DNA of 64,000 nt from Chlorophyllum brunneum (taxonomy: Eukaryota; Basidiomycota; Agaricomycetes; Agaricales; Agaricaceae). Of this stretch, positions 31,775 through 41,978 are shown one piece after another. The stretch's first letter is position 1, and each line of letters starts with the position of its first letter. The position numbers and the translations under genes are program-made. The DNA lies in assembly GCA_963576785.1 (NCBI GenBank), contig OY756147.1:1922001-1986000 (forward strand), in the 5' to 3' direction. The notes beneath the pieces are model-generated. The model ran no database searches and had not been told where the DNA came from. It saw only the letters and a program-made list of their open reading frames with translations.

Positions 31775-32661
31775 GGCCTAATGGTCGAGTGGTTTGGGTG
31801 TAGGCTTAATTCCTACCAGGCTGCTTGGCTAGGAGGTCCTGGGTTCGAAACCTGTAGGGGGGGATTTATTCTCAACCATGGGAAGTACCAGTGCACAAGG
31901 TGTGGTTGCTTAGCAATATTCCTGGGTGATACTGGATTAGGTTGTGTGGTCCTGTTTGGCATTGTTTGGTGCTGTCACAGGCTAGCGTGGGAGTTGTCAC
32001 ACCCAGCCACATAGCAAGTCACAGAGTGACATCACACTGTCACAGTGTGACCCAGCTGTGTGCATCGCCTAAGTCCAATATTGGCCAAAGGCAGTGGTGC
32101 CCTAATACTAGGGCCTAACTTGGGAGGATTACCTAAGCCACTGCTGGAGATAGGGTATTATAAGAAGGGAAATGTCGTGATAACAGTCCGACTTGGGGCA
32201 TGCTGAAAAAAGCCACCGAGATAGGATACCCCTCCCAGTCCGCTTTGGCATAGTTCCAGTAGTTAGTAGACATAACCCAATCTCTAGATTGAGGATGCTG
32301 ACTAAGTTGGCTTAAAATAACCTCAGGACCAATCTGGTAGCAGTGTCTGCAAGGTGTAGATCTCAGACAGTTAAGCACAGGGATCCGGGCCATAAGGCAT
32401 ACCAAACCGGCTGCTGAGGAATGGGAAGCAACTCTGGGGTAGCACCTGGGTGAAGTTGTGGACCGTAGCAGGTGATGTACCAGGGCATGCTTTAAAAAAG
32501 CCACTGGTTATCAAAGAATGCTCACCTGGCTCGAAAGGACTAAATCCTACATCGGTTGGCCTGGTATAGGAAAAATAGCCAGGTTCCAGCTCAAGTTGAT
32601 TCCACGTTGCCATTGGCTAAGGCTGGTGGTAAGAGACCCCTCAAGGGGCTCCATAGACGGG
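31775..32661 (+). repeat. tRNA-like head and body of S1 (SINE-like, 887 bp)
   Basis: Starts GGCCTAATGGTCGAGTGG. Box A TGGTCGAGTGG is at 31782-31792 and box B GGTTCGAAACC at 31842-31852, both perfect to the Pol III consensus, with spacing fitting a class II (Leu/Ser-like) tRNA with a long variable arm. The body that follows is unrelated to the LINEs and has no run of four or more T that would stop Pol III. It ends with a CCCCTCAAGGGG hairpin and ATAGACGGG. Relative to the S2 copy it has an extra 290-bp segment bounded by GCATGCTGAAAAAAGCCAC and GCATGCTTTAAAAAAGCCAC. It is not counted as a functional tRNA gene. Confidence 0.78.
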
Positions 32662-33537
32662 CACTTAGATGGAGGGAGCTCTATCATGAAGAGGCTCGGA
32701 GGAATGACGTCAACTGACACTGAACTGGTTATGCAGTACCTTGGTATCACCAAAGTGCTTACTACCGATGATTACGACTAGGTTGAGCACATTCACGTGT
32801 TCACCAACTCCCTTGCAGCCTCCCAGCTTCTACTTGACTGCTTGCCACATTCCTGCCAGTGACAGTCCATCCTCACCTTGAAGGTGCTCTTGGCTTGGTT
32901 CAGCAAATCCAACCAGCACTGTCTCTTGTTCTATCACACTCCATCAAAGTGCAAGTACAGCATCCAAAAAGCCATGCACGACTGGATCCAAATAATCGCC
33001 TGGCCCAACCAGGGTAGAAATCACCAAGTCCCCAACTCCATTGCCTACCTATGCAAGAAGTCCACCAAACATGCCATCCACACATGGCAAGCCATGTTTG
33101 GCTTCAAAAAGTATAGCGGTAGCTCCTTTTTCCACCTCATGGTGTGAGCAAACGGAGCCTCTGCCTTACTATCACACATCAAGTCTGGTCCTTGGATATG
33201 AGAGTGCAGTTACTAGCCACAGCTCTTTGCAAGAGCCTGTCATGCCATCCTATGCCATGTCCCAATTGGTGAATACTGACTACAGTTCTTCCCAAACAAG
33301 GATCTATCTTGTCACCACTGCAACAACCAGACTAGGTTGCACATCCTCTATTACTGTAACAGCTTCAATCACCACTTTGGTATTGACACTATCAAAACAC
33401 TTGTTAACTTCTTGTATCACAACCCCACTGCATTCAGCTTCCCTCTGGAGCCTAATTGCCCTCGTATCTGCACCGGTTCAATACTCCTGTTACATTGTTG
33501 TCAAGCCCATCAGAGGTTTGGGTCCACACCCATGTGA
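32662..33537 (+). pseudogene. LINE part of S1: RNase H and ORF2 C-terminus
   Basis: Begins at HLDGGSSIMKRLGGMTSTDTE of the RNase H domain, so the first catalytic Asp is absent. It runs through VMQYLGITKVL, HVFTNSLAASQLL, WFSKSNQHCLLFYHTPSKC and the C-terminal region including a knuckle remnant, ending near GLGPHPCESF. Several stops (for example near 32782 and 32862). The CT-rich 3' UTR follows to 33980. Confidence 0.83.
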
Positions 33538-34000
33538 GTCCTTTCTTCTTTTCCCTTTTTTCTTATGATTTCCCAGTTATGGATTTCTATTTCATTTCTC
33601 TACCTCTCTTCTCCTTGCTTGTCTACTATTTTACATAGTCTTCATTCAATATCCATCTTTTCCATGGTGTCTGGCCTAACTGCCCCTCCACACGCTAGTA
33701 CCATTTGCTATTCCCCCTTGTGTTTGCAAGTTGATAGTCTCTTTTCATCAATCTCTCTCTTTCACTATCTCTATATCCGTTTTCCCCCCTTTCATTCTTG
33801 TTCCCGCTGATCAACCTAGGTACCAAACATCTCTCTAGTGTACATGCTAGATGGCGTTGAGTCTCGTGGGGTTAGTTTATGAATAGTCTACTTTCCTTGC
33901 TCCGAACATTCTGTATGTTCTGCCTTTGTATGTATGTACACACAGACTGCGATCAAGCACTGCTATATAAATTGATGATTAAAATAAAAATAAAAATAAA

Positions 34001-34450
34001 ATCTCAAGATGCAAGCAAATAGGGCCTCTACCTTACCTTCCCATCTTAACTCCAGTCCATAGATACAAGAATGTGGGTATTCACCACAACTCTTTGTAAG
34101 AATGTGCCAAGCCATTTTGTACAATGCCCCAATCAGGGAATATTGGCTGAGGTTCTTCCCCAATGAAGATTTCTCTTGTCATTACTGTGGGAGTCAACTC
34201 ATTCTGACATACTCCCATATTCTCCATTGTTGCCAACACCTCAACCACTATTACCCCATTACCACCATCAAGAAGTTAGCAAACATCTTGTGATGCAACC
34301 CCTTGGTCTTTACCTTCCCTCCAGAACCTGAGGTGCCTCAACATCAATGAAGGGTATGTTCACTACCACTACATTGTCTGGTTCATCAGAGATTTGGGTC
34401 TACTCCTGGGTAAGTCTTTTTCTCCTCATTTTTTCCTTATGCTTTTGGCT
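34001..34450 (+). pseudogene. LINE T6 ORF2, C-terminal end
   Basis: Continuation of T6 after S1: NRASTLPSHL, then CQAILYNAPIREYWLRFFPNEDFSCHYC with the knuckle Cys residues, HILHCCQHLNHYYPI and the final LVHQRFGSTPG-type end, with stops and frameshifts. The 3' UTR follows and ends in the AAAAT tail. Confidence 0.78.
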
Positions 34451-34991
34451 ATGGCTTTTCAAATCTATTTCTCTTATCTCCCTCCTTCTTGCTTATCTAC
34501 TATTCTAAATAGTTTTCATTCATTGCTCATCATTCCTATGATATTTGGGCAGTACCCCTCCATATGCTAGTACAGTTTGTTGTTTCTTCTTTGAGATTAT
34601 GATTCAATAGTTTCTCTTCCATCAGTTTCTATCCATTTCTCTCTTTTTCTCTCTCTTGGACTTAAACAAAATAATGTAAAATACCAAAGAACTCTCTGAG
34701 TTTTGATTTAGATAACATCAAGTCTTGTGGGGTTAGTTACTTTTCCTTTCTCTGAACTATTCATACTTGTACTTTTTGTATGTATATATATGCAGACTGC
34801 ATTCAAGCACCACTATATAAATTGTTGATTTAAAATAAAAATAAAAATAAAAATAAAATAAAAAATAAAAAATATCCAGTAGCAGTATGGATTTTGTCAT
34901 TATATTGGAATTCTGCACTCCTTCTTGATCTCTTACCACCACCTTCCTCTTTTGGATAGGTACTTGATGTGGAGGAGAGATTAGCTACACT

Positions 34992-37089
34992 ATGTCTAGA
35001 AACATTAGTACCCCTAATCCACCTTGGAATGAGGAGATACCCTCTGAGTCCTTTTATGGAACTGCTACTGGCCATAATGACAAGTCCAGATTGCAATTGA
35101 AGCATGAGCAGAAGAGAGCCAGAGCAGCCTCCTCCACAGAATCTACTGCCGGACTATCAGGATTAGAGGCAGATATCAAAGTTGGAATGAAGTCCAGTGC
35201 TTCTAAAGCACCACTCCCTCCCCCAATCATATCATCAACTGAGCTCTTCATCCCTCCATTACTTCCACCCCACATATTGTCCAGTTCAGTGGTCAGACTG
35301 GGTCATTCAACTGGACCTCTCCCCAGCCCTCCATAGCTCCATATACTAGTCAGGATTTTGTCTCACTTGCTCAGATTTGCAATGTGGGTAATGTCCTATC
35401 AACAGACATTTCCTCCATCCTTGTTATAAACTATAGATAGACATTACATTTCTATTATGCACTCATAGTACTCATTATTCTCTTATATTAGTTTCACTTC
35501 CTGTTTCACCCTATAAGGTGGTACTTTCTCTGACTTGTTCTATCTCTCTCCTATGACTCCATTACTCTGTTTCTTTATTATTAGAGCTCACCACTAGTAT
35601 ATTAAGTGTAGTAATACTTGATGTATTCCTTATACTTTACCAATTGTATCATCCCTTTCTCTTTTCTCTACTTCCTTGTCTTTATCCAAAGACTTGCTAC
35701 CTGAGTTGTAGACTAAGGTCATAACAATCCTTGATACTTGTGGTGGTTTTCTCTACTACTATGTCCATTTTGGAATCCTTGAAAGGTTATTCTGCTCTTC
35801 CCACCTTGGGAAGGACACCTCTATTGCTGTCCTGTATTAGGATGTGATGACCTGGATCCTCCCCCCAGTTGCCCCCATCCCTCTACAGCCCCTTTCTCTG
35901 TTCCATGGATCTGCTGAAGTAAGCAGTGATGTAACTATGCCTGGTATCTCACAGCCAGTGACTCTACTAGTCCTCCCTGTCTCTGTATGTGATAAGAGTA
36001 CATCACATATTTCCTCCTTCCATGGTCCCCCTCCTAGACCCTTATGAGACCCCTACTATTCAAGGCCAGTATGCACACCAGTGCTTACTACCCCTATTTC
36101 TGTGCCTGTGCTAACCAAGAAGTCCTATACTACTGCTGCTACTACTGACCCTACTACCTTGGTCCATGTGACAAAGGCATTTCCTCATCTTCTCCCAGAC
36201 CATATTATGGCAGTACACTGGACTGCTACATCACCTCCTAAATGCACCCCCAAAATGTGCTCTACCACCCCTTGTCCCAACCACTGCCAGATCCTCCTGG
36301 CACTTAATGCCAGGACTACCAACATCGACTTCCCAACACTCATCAAAAGTACTAACAACACTCTTCTCCATGCTAAGTCTGTTCTCCAGGCAGATGGGGT
36401 ATGCTTTGCTTATGGTGGCATTACTGTCACCACTTCCACTGTTCCCTCTACTGATGAGATTACTCTCATTGCAGATGTTGCCAAGTGGCTCCTGGGTCTT
36501 GAGACCCCAGTTGCAGCCACTTTTCCTAGGTCCAAGTCCTACCTAAAGGTCCTGGACATTCCTTTCAAATCCCCTGGCACCACCCACCACATTTCAGTTG
36601 CCAAAATTACTAAGGTACTTAAGGCCTCTCACCTTCTTTTGCTTGAACTTGTGGATACCCTGCATATTATGAAGAACTCCTGCTGCTCAGACTTAGCCAC
36701 TGTTGGTTTTGATGTTTGTGACTCCCAGTCTGGAGCTGCTGCCAAGAAACTTGCTGGCAAACACATCTATATTAGAGGCTACAAATATCTCATCAAGCTT
36801 GCATGTGCAGACCCTGGGACCCCCTAGTGTAGTTGTTGCTGTCAATAGGGCCATCCAACTTCTGCCTATAGGTCCAAAGGCCTCAAGTGCCCCCAATGTA
36901 GTAGAACACTATTGTCTCCTTTCTGAATGCTGCAAGGGTAATGCAAAGGCTGAACCCTCCATCCCTCCCACCCCTGAGGGCTTGCTGTGCCCCCACACTG
37001 CCTACTACTTGAACTGCAGTAGAAATCATACAGCAAATGAGCCAAAATGCTCATTCTGGGCCCACTGCTTCAAAGCCAGTTGGATCTGA
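34992..37089 (+). pseudogene. N1 ORF1, gag-like protein of second LINE family
   Basis: ATG at 34992 (MSRNISTPNPPWNEE). The long central frame 36081-36827 reads TKAFPHLLPDHIMAVHWTA, TNNTLLHAKSVLQADGV, EITLIADVAKWLLG, RSKSYLKVLDIPF, GFDVCDSQSGAAAKKLAG and ACADPGTP. Knuckles follow in other frames (QCSRTLLS; ECCKGNAKAEPSIPPTPEG; KCSFWAHCF). This pattern is familiar from ORF1 of agaricomycete LINEs and is alignable in layout with the T-family ORF1. A solo gypsy LTR interrupts it at 35422-35726, and there are stops and at least one frameshift after 36827. Confidence 0.78.
35422..35726 (+). repeat. Solo gypsy LTR in N1 ORF1
   Basis: 305 bp from TGTTATAAAC to CATAACA, with perfect target duplication ATCCT at 35417-35421 and 35727-35731. 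It is of the G1/G2 LTR family in the opposite direction (sense plus). A solo LTR forms by recombination between the two LTRs of a full element. Confidence 0.92.
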
Positions 37090-37277
37090 GGTCACTATGA
37101 GAAGACGAGAGTTTAGAGGAGAGGAGTGAGGGCACTAATCAATTGCATTGAGTAGTTTCTCTATCTGTTCTCTACTGGATTATCACTTGGACTTTGGTAT
37201 GCTCTAGTCTATATGTGCTTATACTTTAACATACTACTTCATCAATAAAGTTTTTCAGATGTAGATCAGAGAGCCCT
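37090..37277 (+). other. N1 3' UTR, first part
   Basis: Non-coding. The segment TAGTCTATATGTGCTT ... AAAGTTTTTCAGATGTAGAT ... GAGAGCCCTGT is shared, inverted, with N2 (53530-53600), which identifies it as 3' UTR of the second LINE family. It continues at 41867 beyond S2; AGCCCTGT occurs at both edges and is the likely target duplication of S2. Confidence 0.7.
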
Positions 37278-37316
37278 GTGGAGATCAGACAATGGCTAGG
37301 CCTTCAAATGGCAGTT

Positions 37317-37898
37317 GGCCTAATGGTCGAGTGGTTTGGGTGTAGGCTTAATTCCTACCAGGCTGCTTGGCTAGGAGGTCCTGGGTTCGAAACCTGTAGG
37401 GGGGGATTTATTCTCAACCATGGGAAGTACCAGTACACAAGGCATGGTTGCTTAGCAATATTCCTGGGTGACACTGGATTAGGTTGTGTAGTCCTGTTTG
37501 GCATTGTTTGGTGCTGTCACAGGCTAGCATGGGATTTGCAAGTCATATAGTAATGTCACACTGTTACAGTGTGACCCAGCTCTGTGTGTCACCCAAGTCC
37601 AATATTGGCCAAAGGCAGTGGTACCCTAATGCTGGGGCCTAACTTGGGAGGATTACCTAAGCCACTGCTAGAGATAGGGCATTATAAGAAGGGGAATGTT
37701 GTGATAACAGTCTGACTTGGGACGTGCTGAAAAAAGCTGCCAGTTATCAGAGAATGCTTACTTGGCTCAAGAGGACTAAATCCTACAATGGTTGGTCTAG
37801 TACATGAAAAATAGCCAGGTTCTAGCTCAAGTTGATTCCATGTTACCATTGGCTAAGGCTGGTAGTAAGAAACCCCTCAAGGGGCTCTGTAGATGGGT
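37317..37898 (+). repeat. tRNA-like head and body of S2 (SINE-like, 582 bp)
   Basis: Nearly identical to the S1 head. Box A TGGTCGAGTGG is at 37324-37334 and box B GGTTCGAAACC at 37384-37394. The body ends with CCCCTCAAGGGG and GTAGATGGG, as in S1. It lacks the 290-bp internal segment of S1, consistent with deletion between near-identical direct repeats. Confidence 0.78.
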
Positions 37899-39577
37899 GC
37901 CACGCTAGATTATTCTCCTGCACACACTGCAAAGGTCCCCACTCCACCACCAACCACCGTGGCTTTGCATTTTGCTGCAAAGGTAATGATAAGGCAGATC
38001 CCCCTGTCACTGCTATCCCTGCTGGAGAACCATGCCCTCATAAGGCTACATGCTCCAACTGTGGTAAAGATCATTTAGCCACAGATAGAAAATGCCAATT
38101 CTGGAAGCATCACTTTGACCACAATTGGCATGCAAACAAAGTGCTCAAACTTAGAGCCAACAAAGGAGTTCCCCACCCCCCCCCCCTCCTCATCTCTGGC
38201 TGGTCAAAGCCAAACAACTCTTCCCAATGAATAACACACCTAACAATCAAGACAGACTTCCTCGCTCTCTCTTAAGTGAGCTGAAAGTTTGTTCTCACAA
38301 TATTGGAAGATTATATGGAGTGATGGAGACAGTCCTCGCACACAGAGGTGATGTTGACCTTCTCCTCACTCAAGAACCCCTGTGGAGATACCTCTGTGAC
38401 ATTCCCTCCCCCATCTCTAACAACAGATTACCACTCATAGGGGGTCTGATCCATCTGGACTAGATCCTACTTTCATATCCCACTATTGCTGAAGAAGTTC
38501 TCCAAGTTGGATGCCGGCATATCCCTCATAGACTTTGACCCCAGCCTGTAGGGCCTGGTAGGACAGTCAATGAAAACCACCAAACCCTCCCTCATGTCCT
38601 TGTTTTTGTGCACAAGCAGCTTAAATGGCTCCAACTCTCTGTCAGAAAGGACATCATCAATCATTGAGACCTCATGTGCATTTTGCTATTTGCTGGAGGA
38701 GAAGAAATTCTACTGCTCAACATTTACAATGACAGCTGTAACACTGCACTCCACTTCCTTGAGGAGCACCTTTTTGAACTCCTGCCCTTTCTTCTGATGG
38801 GTGGTGACATCAATATCTGATCTGTGAGATGGGACCCTTCAACAGATCAATATCCTGCAAGTGCAGACTGCCTGTTTATGGTTACCAAGGCTCTCAACTT
38901 GGAGAGATCAATGCTGTCTGTCGCCAAGCCTACATGCTATGCATCAGACTCCAATCTCCCAGATATGGTCATTGACCTTCTCTTCACATTGGAAACACTT
39001 CCACACATTCCCACTCATTGCATCCAGGATGGTGATTGGTACAATTTTGACTATACCCCCCTTCTCATTCAAATTCCTATTCCCCAAACGGATATTGTTA
39101 TAGAGAAATTAATGGTTCCTAAGGGCTCTGAGGAAGAAACCAAATTCCTGACAGATATTATGGAGGGGATAAACAGCAAGAACTGGCCAATGAACATTGC
39201 AGATGAGCTGGAGAGAGCTGTAGTGGATTTAGGAGTTTTGTTTGACAGGTTCTGGAATCGCAACGCGAAGAAGATCAGGATTACCACCAGGTCCAAGACT
39301 TGGTAAAACAAAGAATGCTCAAAGGCACTGGCAGATCACCATGCAGACCGAAGAAACAAACAAAAGTGGAATGTTTTTCGAAAGAAGATGCAAACTACCA
39401 AACATGAATATTTCAACAAAAAGATACAAGAAATCTCAGTCGATAACCATTGCCCTTGGGACTTCATGAAGTGGACCAAAGGCAGAGCTCTTCCAGCCAC
39501 TGAGGCCATTTGCCACAATGGATGGCCCTGTCTCACGACAGACAGTTTATGGACTGTTCTTGACCGCCATTATCGTA
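37899..39577 (+). pseudogene. LINE part of S2, ORF1 end and ORF2 endonuclease
   Basis: Starts in the second zinc knuckle of ORF1 (CHARLFSCTHCKGPHSTT), passes CSNCGKDHLATDRKC and ends ORF1 at 38229; ORF2 starts at 38227 (MNNTPNNQDRLPRSLLSEL), overlapping as ATGA. The endonuclease follows with LLTQEPLWRYLCDIP, GGDINI-type and DYTPLLIQIPIP (SDHAP decayed to FDYTP). It breaks off at DSLWTVLDRHY, exactly where the inverted block 39578-41820 begins its own reading. Stops near 38461, 38819 and 39304. Confidence 0.83.
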
Positions 39578-41820
39578 CTTTTTTCATAAGAAGTTGAGGG
39601 AGTTGGGAACTTGGTAATTTCAACCTTGGTTAGGCCAGGCAATCATTTGGATCCAGTCATGAGTGGCTCATTGAATCCCATATTTACACTTGGATAGTGT
39701 ATGATAAAAGGAAAGGCAGTGTCAGTCCGACTTGTGGAATCAAGCCAGGAGTGCCTTTGAGGTAAGAATGGACTGTCACTGACAAGAGTGTGGTGAGCAG
39801 TCAAGAAGAAGCCGAGAGGCTGTGAGGGAGTCAGTGAATACATGAATATGTTCAACATCGCTGTATTCATCAGTGGCTAGGACCTTGGTGATGCCAAGGT
39901 ATTGTATAATGAGTTCAGTGTTAGTGGATGTGGTACCTCCAAGTCTCTTCATTACTGAACTTCCTCCATCCAGGTATCAAATGGTGGCTGCAGCCATATA
40001 CTAACTGGTGAGTGGATTGGGATGGGATGGACTGAGCCGTCCGTACCTATTATGATGGATTTGGGGTCTATCATTGCTTTCATCATTACATCATCCCAAA
40101 GTGTCTTCGAGAGGTGGGGGTTGTCCTGGTTGAATCCTGTGAAAGATACATTAGTAGGAAAGAGATCGAGTAACCTATGTCCAGGCCATGAAGATTTAGA
40201 AATAGAGTTAAAAGATTCTACATATTTAGTCTTGGGGGTGGGGCAAGAAACATCCATCACAGCTCCAAGTGTCTTCTTCTTCTGAATCTCCATGAAATTC
40301 TTGATGTGAAGTCAATGGGGGGAAGAGTGATATTCCTTTGTCAATCTTGCCAGTGCATGTTCATTGTCCAAAGTGTGAATCCTTGACATTTGTTGTTTGG
40401 CGAACTTGCAGAGATGTAGTTTAATGGGCATAAGTCCCATGAGGGATTCTACACCGCCGGTGAGAGAAGTATGGAATGCCCCAGTAATCCAGAGGGCCAC
40501 TTGATGTTGCATTTTGTTGAGGATTTCACAAGTTCCCTTAGTGTGGGATTGATCATGGAACCAAAGTTGGTAGCTGTATGTTGCCACAGGGACAACACAC
40601 AATCTATATAATAATCTTTTATTGCAGGGGGACAATCCTTGAACTGAGTTGCTGAGCATTTTCATCACCTTGATAGATGATATAGCTTTGGTGGAGTAAT
40701 AGTGGATATGTTCTTTGAACAATAATGTCCTATTGAAGTAAAATCCGAGGTATCACCAGTAGGTCTTTGGTTTGAGGGGGGTATGACCTGTGAATGGAGG
40801 GGAACCCAAGTTGATAGATGGATTGGAGCCCAGTTATCCGTGGGTGAAGTGGAAAATTTCCGACTTGCTGTGTTCGATTATCAAGCCAAATTCATTCATG
40901 AGATGCTCCATTTCATGATACATGTACTGGAGGATTACAACATTTCCTTTGAGAGAAGGGGATTGAGCAATGAGAGTGCTGTCATCCACATAGGACAGGA
41001 CATCAAAGTCCCATTCATTATGGTGTTCTTCCATATGGATGTTGAATATACAGAGGAGAGGAGTGAGATAGAGGGTGGAGAGAATAGGACTGAGGGCAGA
41101 GCCCTGTCCCACCCCAACTACCATATCAAACTCAGGGGTGGTCTTGTTGTTCCATGAGTAGGTAGTGTATCGTTTCTTCAGGTAGTTATTGAAGAAGACC
41201 ACAATTTGGGGGGGGAAACCTTGTTGTGTGAGGATGCCGGCAAGGAGTTCATGATTGAAGGAGGGGAAGAATTGGGCAACATCAAATGCTAAGACCAATG
41301 TCTTCTTCTTCTTGGTCCATGCTCCCCATATGATATGGGTAAGGAATAGGCCCGCATCTTCTGTAGACCTTTGTCTGATTGCCCCCAGTTGATGTGGATG
41401 AAGGACCTTAAACTTGACCACTTCAAATTGTAGTCTCTTGGCCAACATCTTTTCAACTAATTTGCCAAGCATATTGAGTAGTACAATAGGTCTGAATGCC
41501 TTTGGAGTGGAGTAGTCAGGCTTATTTGGTTTAGGAATAATCACTGACATCGATTGTTTGAAGTGCAAAAGCCAATATCCAAGTGACAGGCATGCACAGC
41601 TGATACACAACATGAGGTCGGTGCAGGTTTCAATGGCGGCAATCTGTTTAAGGTAGGACCATAAAAGATGATCTGGACCAGGTGCGGAAGCATTTGAGAT
41701 ATCCTTAATCAACTCCATCATCTCTAAGAGAGAGAAATCAACCCAAGTCCTATTCTCCATTCCAATTGGTGGGGGTAGTTCCTCAAGGACATTCTCATTA
41801 AAAGAATGGTCCTGTACAGT
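39578..41820 (-). pseudogene. LINE part of S2, RT and RNase H, inverted
   Basis: Read on the minus strand it starts DHSFNENVLEELPPPIGMENRTWVDF, directly after the residues where 37899-39577 ends. RT follows with SAPGPDHLLW, FRPIVLLNMLGKLVEKMLAK, FDVAQFFPSFNHELL, GVGQGSALSP and YVDDSTLIAQSP (41000-40980). It continues through FHYYSTKAISSIK to RNase H with IIIGTDGSVHPIP (40050) and ends near HRVPNS-type sequence at 39590. The main RT frame 40834-41760 is open for 308 codons. Confidence 0.87.
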
Positions 41821-41978
41821 CTATTTCCCTTGGGTTGAAGCCCCAATGTCAGACAGATGCTGACCTTTAGCCCTGTATTGTACTTGTAGTAGATATAGGG
41901 GACAGACTGCATTTGAGCCCTGCTTTAAAAATAGATGATTTTTTTTTAAAAAAAGAAAAAAAAGTATTGGAATTCTGC

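Larger units (their letters stand above)
31769..34000 (+). mobile_element. S1, tRNA-headed element fused to a LINE 3' end
   Basis: This 2.2-kb insertion has a target duplication ATCTCAAGATRCAA at 31755-31768 and 34001-34014 (one transition). From 31775 to about 32661 it is a non-LINE sequence with a tRNA-like promoter; from about 32662 it is LINE RNase H, C-terminus, 3' UTR and an AAAAT-type tail ending at 34000. Because both parts lie within one pair of target duplications, they inserted as a single chimeric unit. The same non-LINE sequence is fused elsewhere to another LINE point in S2. The best parallel I know is the MINE/WEIRD chimeras of Magnaporthe. Confidence 0.8.
30994..34873 (+). mobile_element. 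LINE T6, 5'-truncated, interrupted by chimera S1
   Basis: Plus-strand LINE 3' part in two pieces, 30994-31768 and 34001-34873, joined across S1 whose 14-bp target duplication is at both edges. It starts at the RT-RNase H linker (SPTGSIESLMGLM) and ends in an A-rich tail of AAAAT units at about 34830-34873. No target duplication in gypsy G2, and about 1 kb of G2 is absent at the site. Confidence 0.85.
37278..41866 (+). mobile_element. S2, second tRNA-headed LINE chimera, with internal inversion
   Basis: Insertion in the 3' UTR of N1 with AGCCCTGT at both edges. After about 40 unassigned bases it has the tRNA-like head and body (37317-37898), then LINE sequence from the end of ORF1 through the endonuclease (37899-39577, plus strand), then RT and RNase H in reverse orientation (39578-41820), then 46 unassigned bases. 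No 3' UTR or poly-A was found. The fusion point to the LINE differs from S1, while the head-body boundary is the same. Confidence 0.7.
34917..41964 (+). mobile_element. N1, ORF1-only LINE of a second family, interrupted
   Basis: N1 has a 14-bp perfect target duplication TATTGGAATTCTGC at 34903-34916 and 41965-41978 in the integrase of G2. Its 5' end (ACTCCTTCTTGATCTCTTACCACCACC region) resembles the 5' end of the T-family LINEs, and its 3' end (GACTGCATTTGAGCCCTGC then A-rich) resembles their tail. After ORF1 (34992-37089) only about 190 bp precede the 3' UTR that resumes at 41867; no endonuclease or RT of this family is present. Without S2 and the solo LTR it would be about 2.15 kb. It is therefore a non-autonomous or internally deleted LINE. 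A fragment of the same 3' end is N2 at 53451. Confidence 0.75.

Noticed and set aside
31775..31860. A functional tRNA gene at the S1 head (and 37317 at S2)
   Set aside because: Boxes A and B are perfect, but I could not fold a convincing acceptor stem, there is no T-run terminator, and two copies share 580 bp of non-tRNA body. A tRNA-derived mobile sequence fits better.
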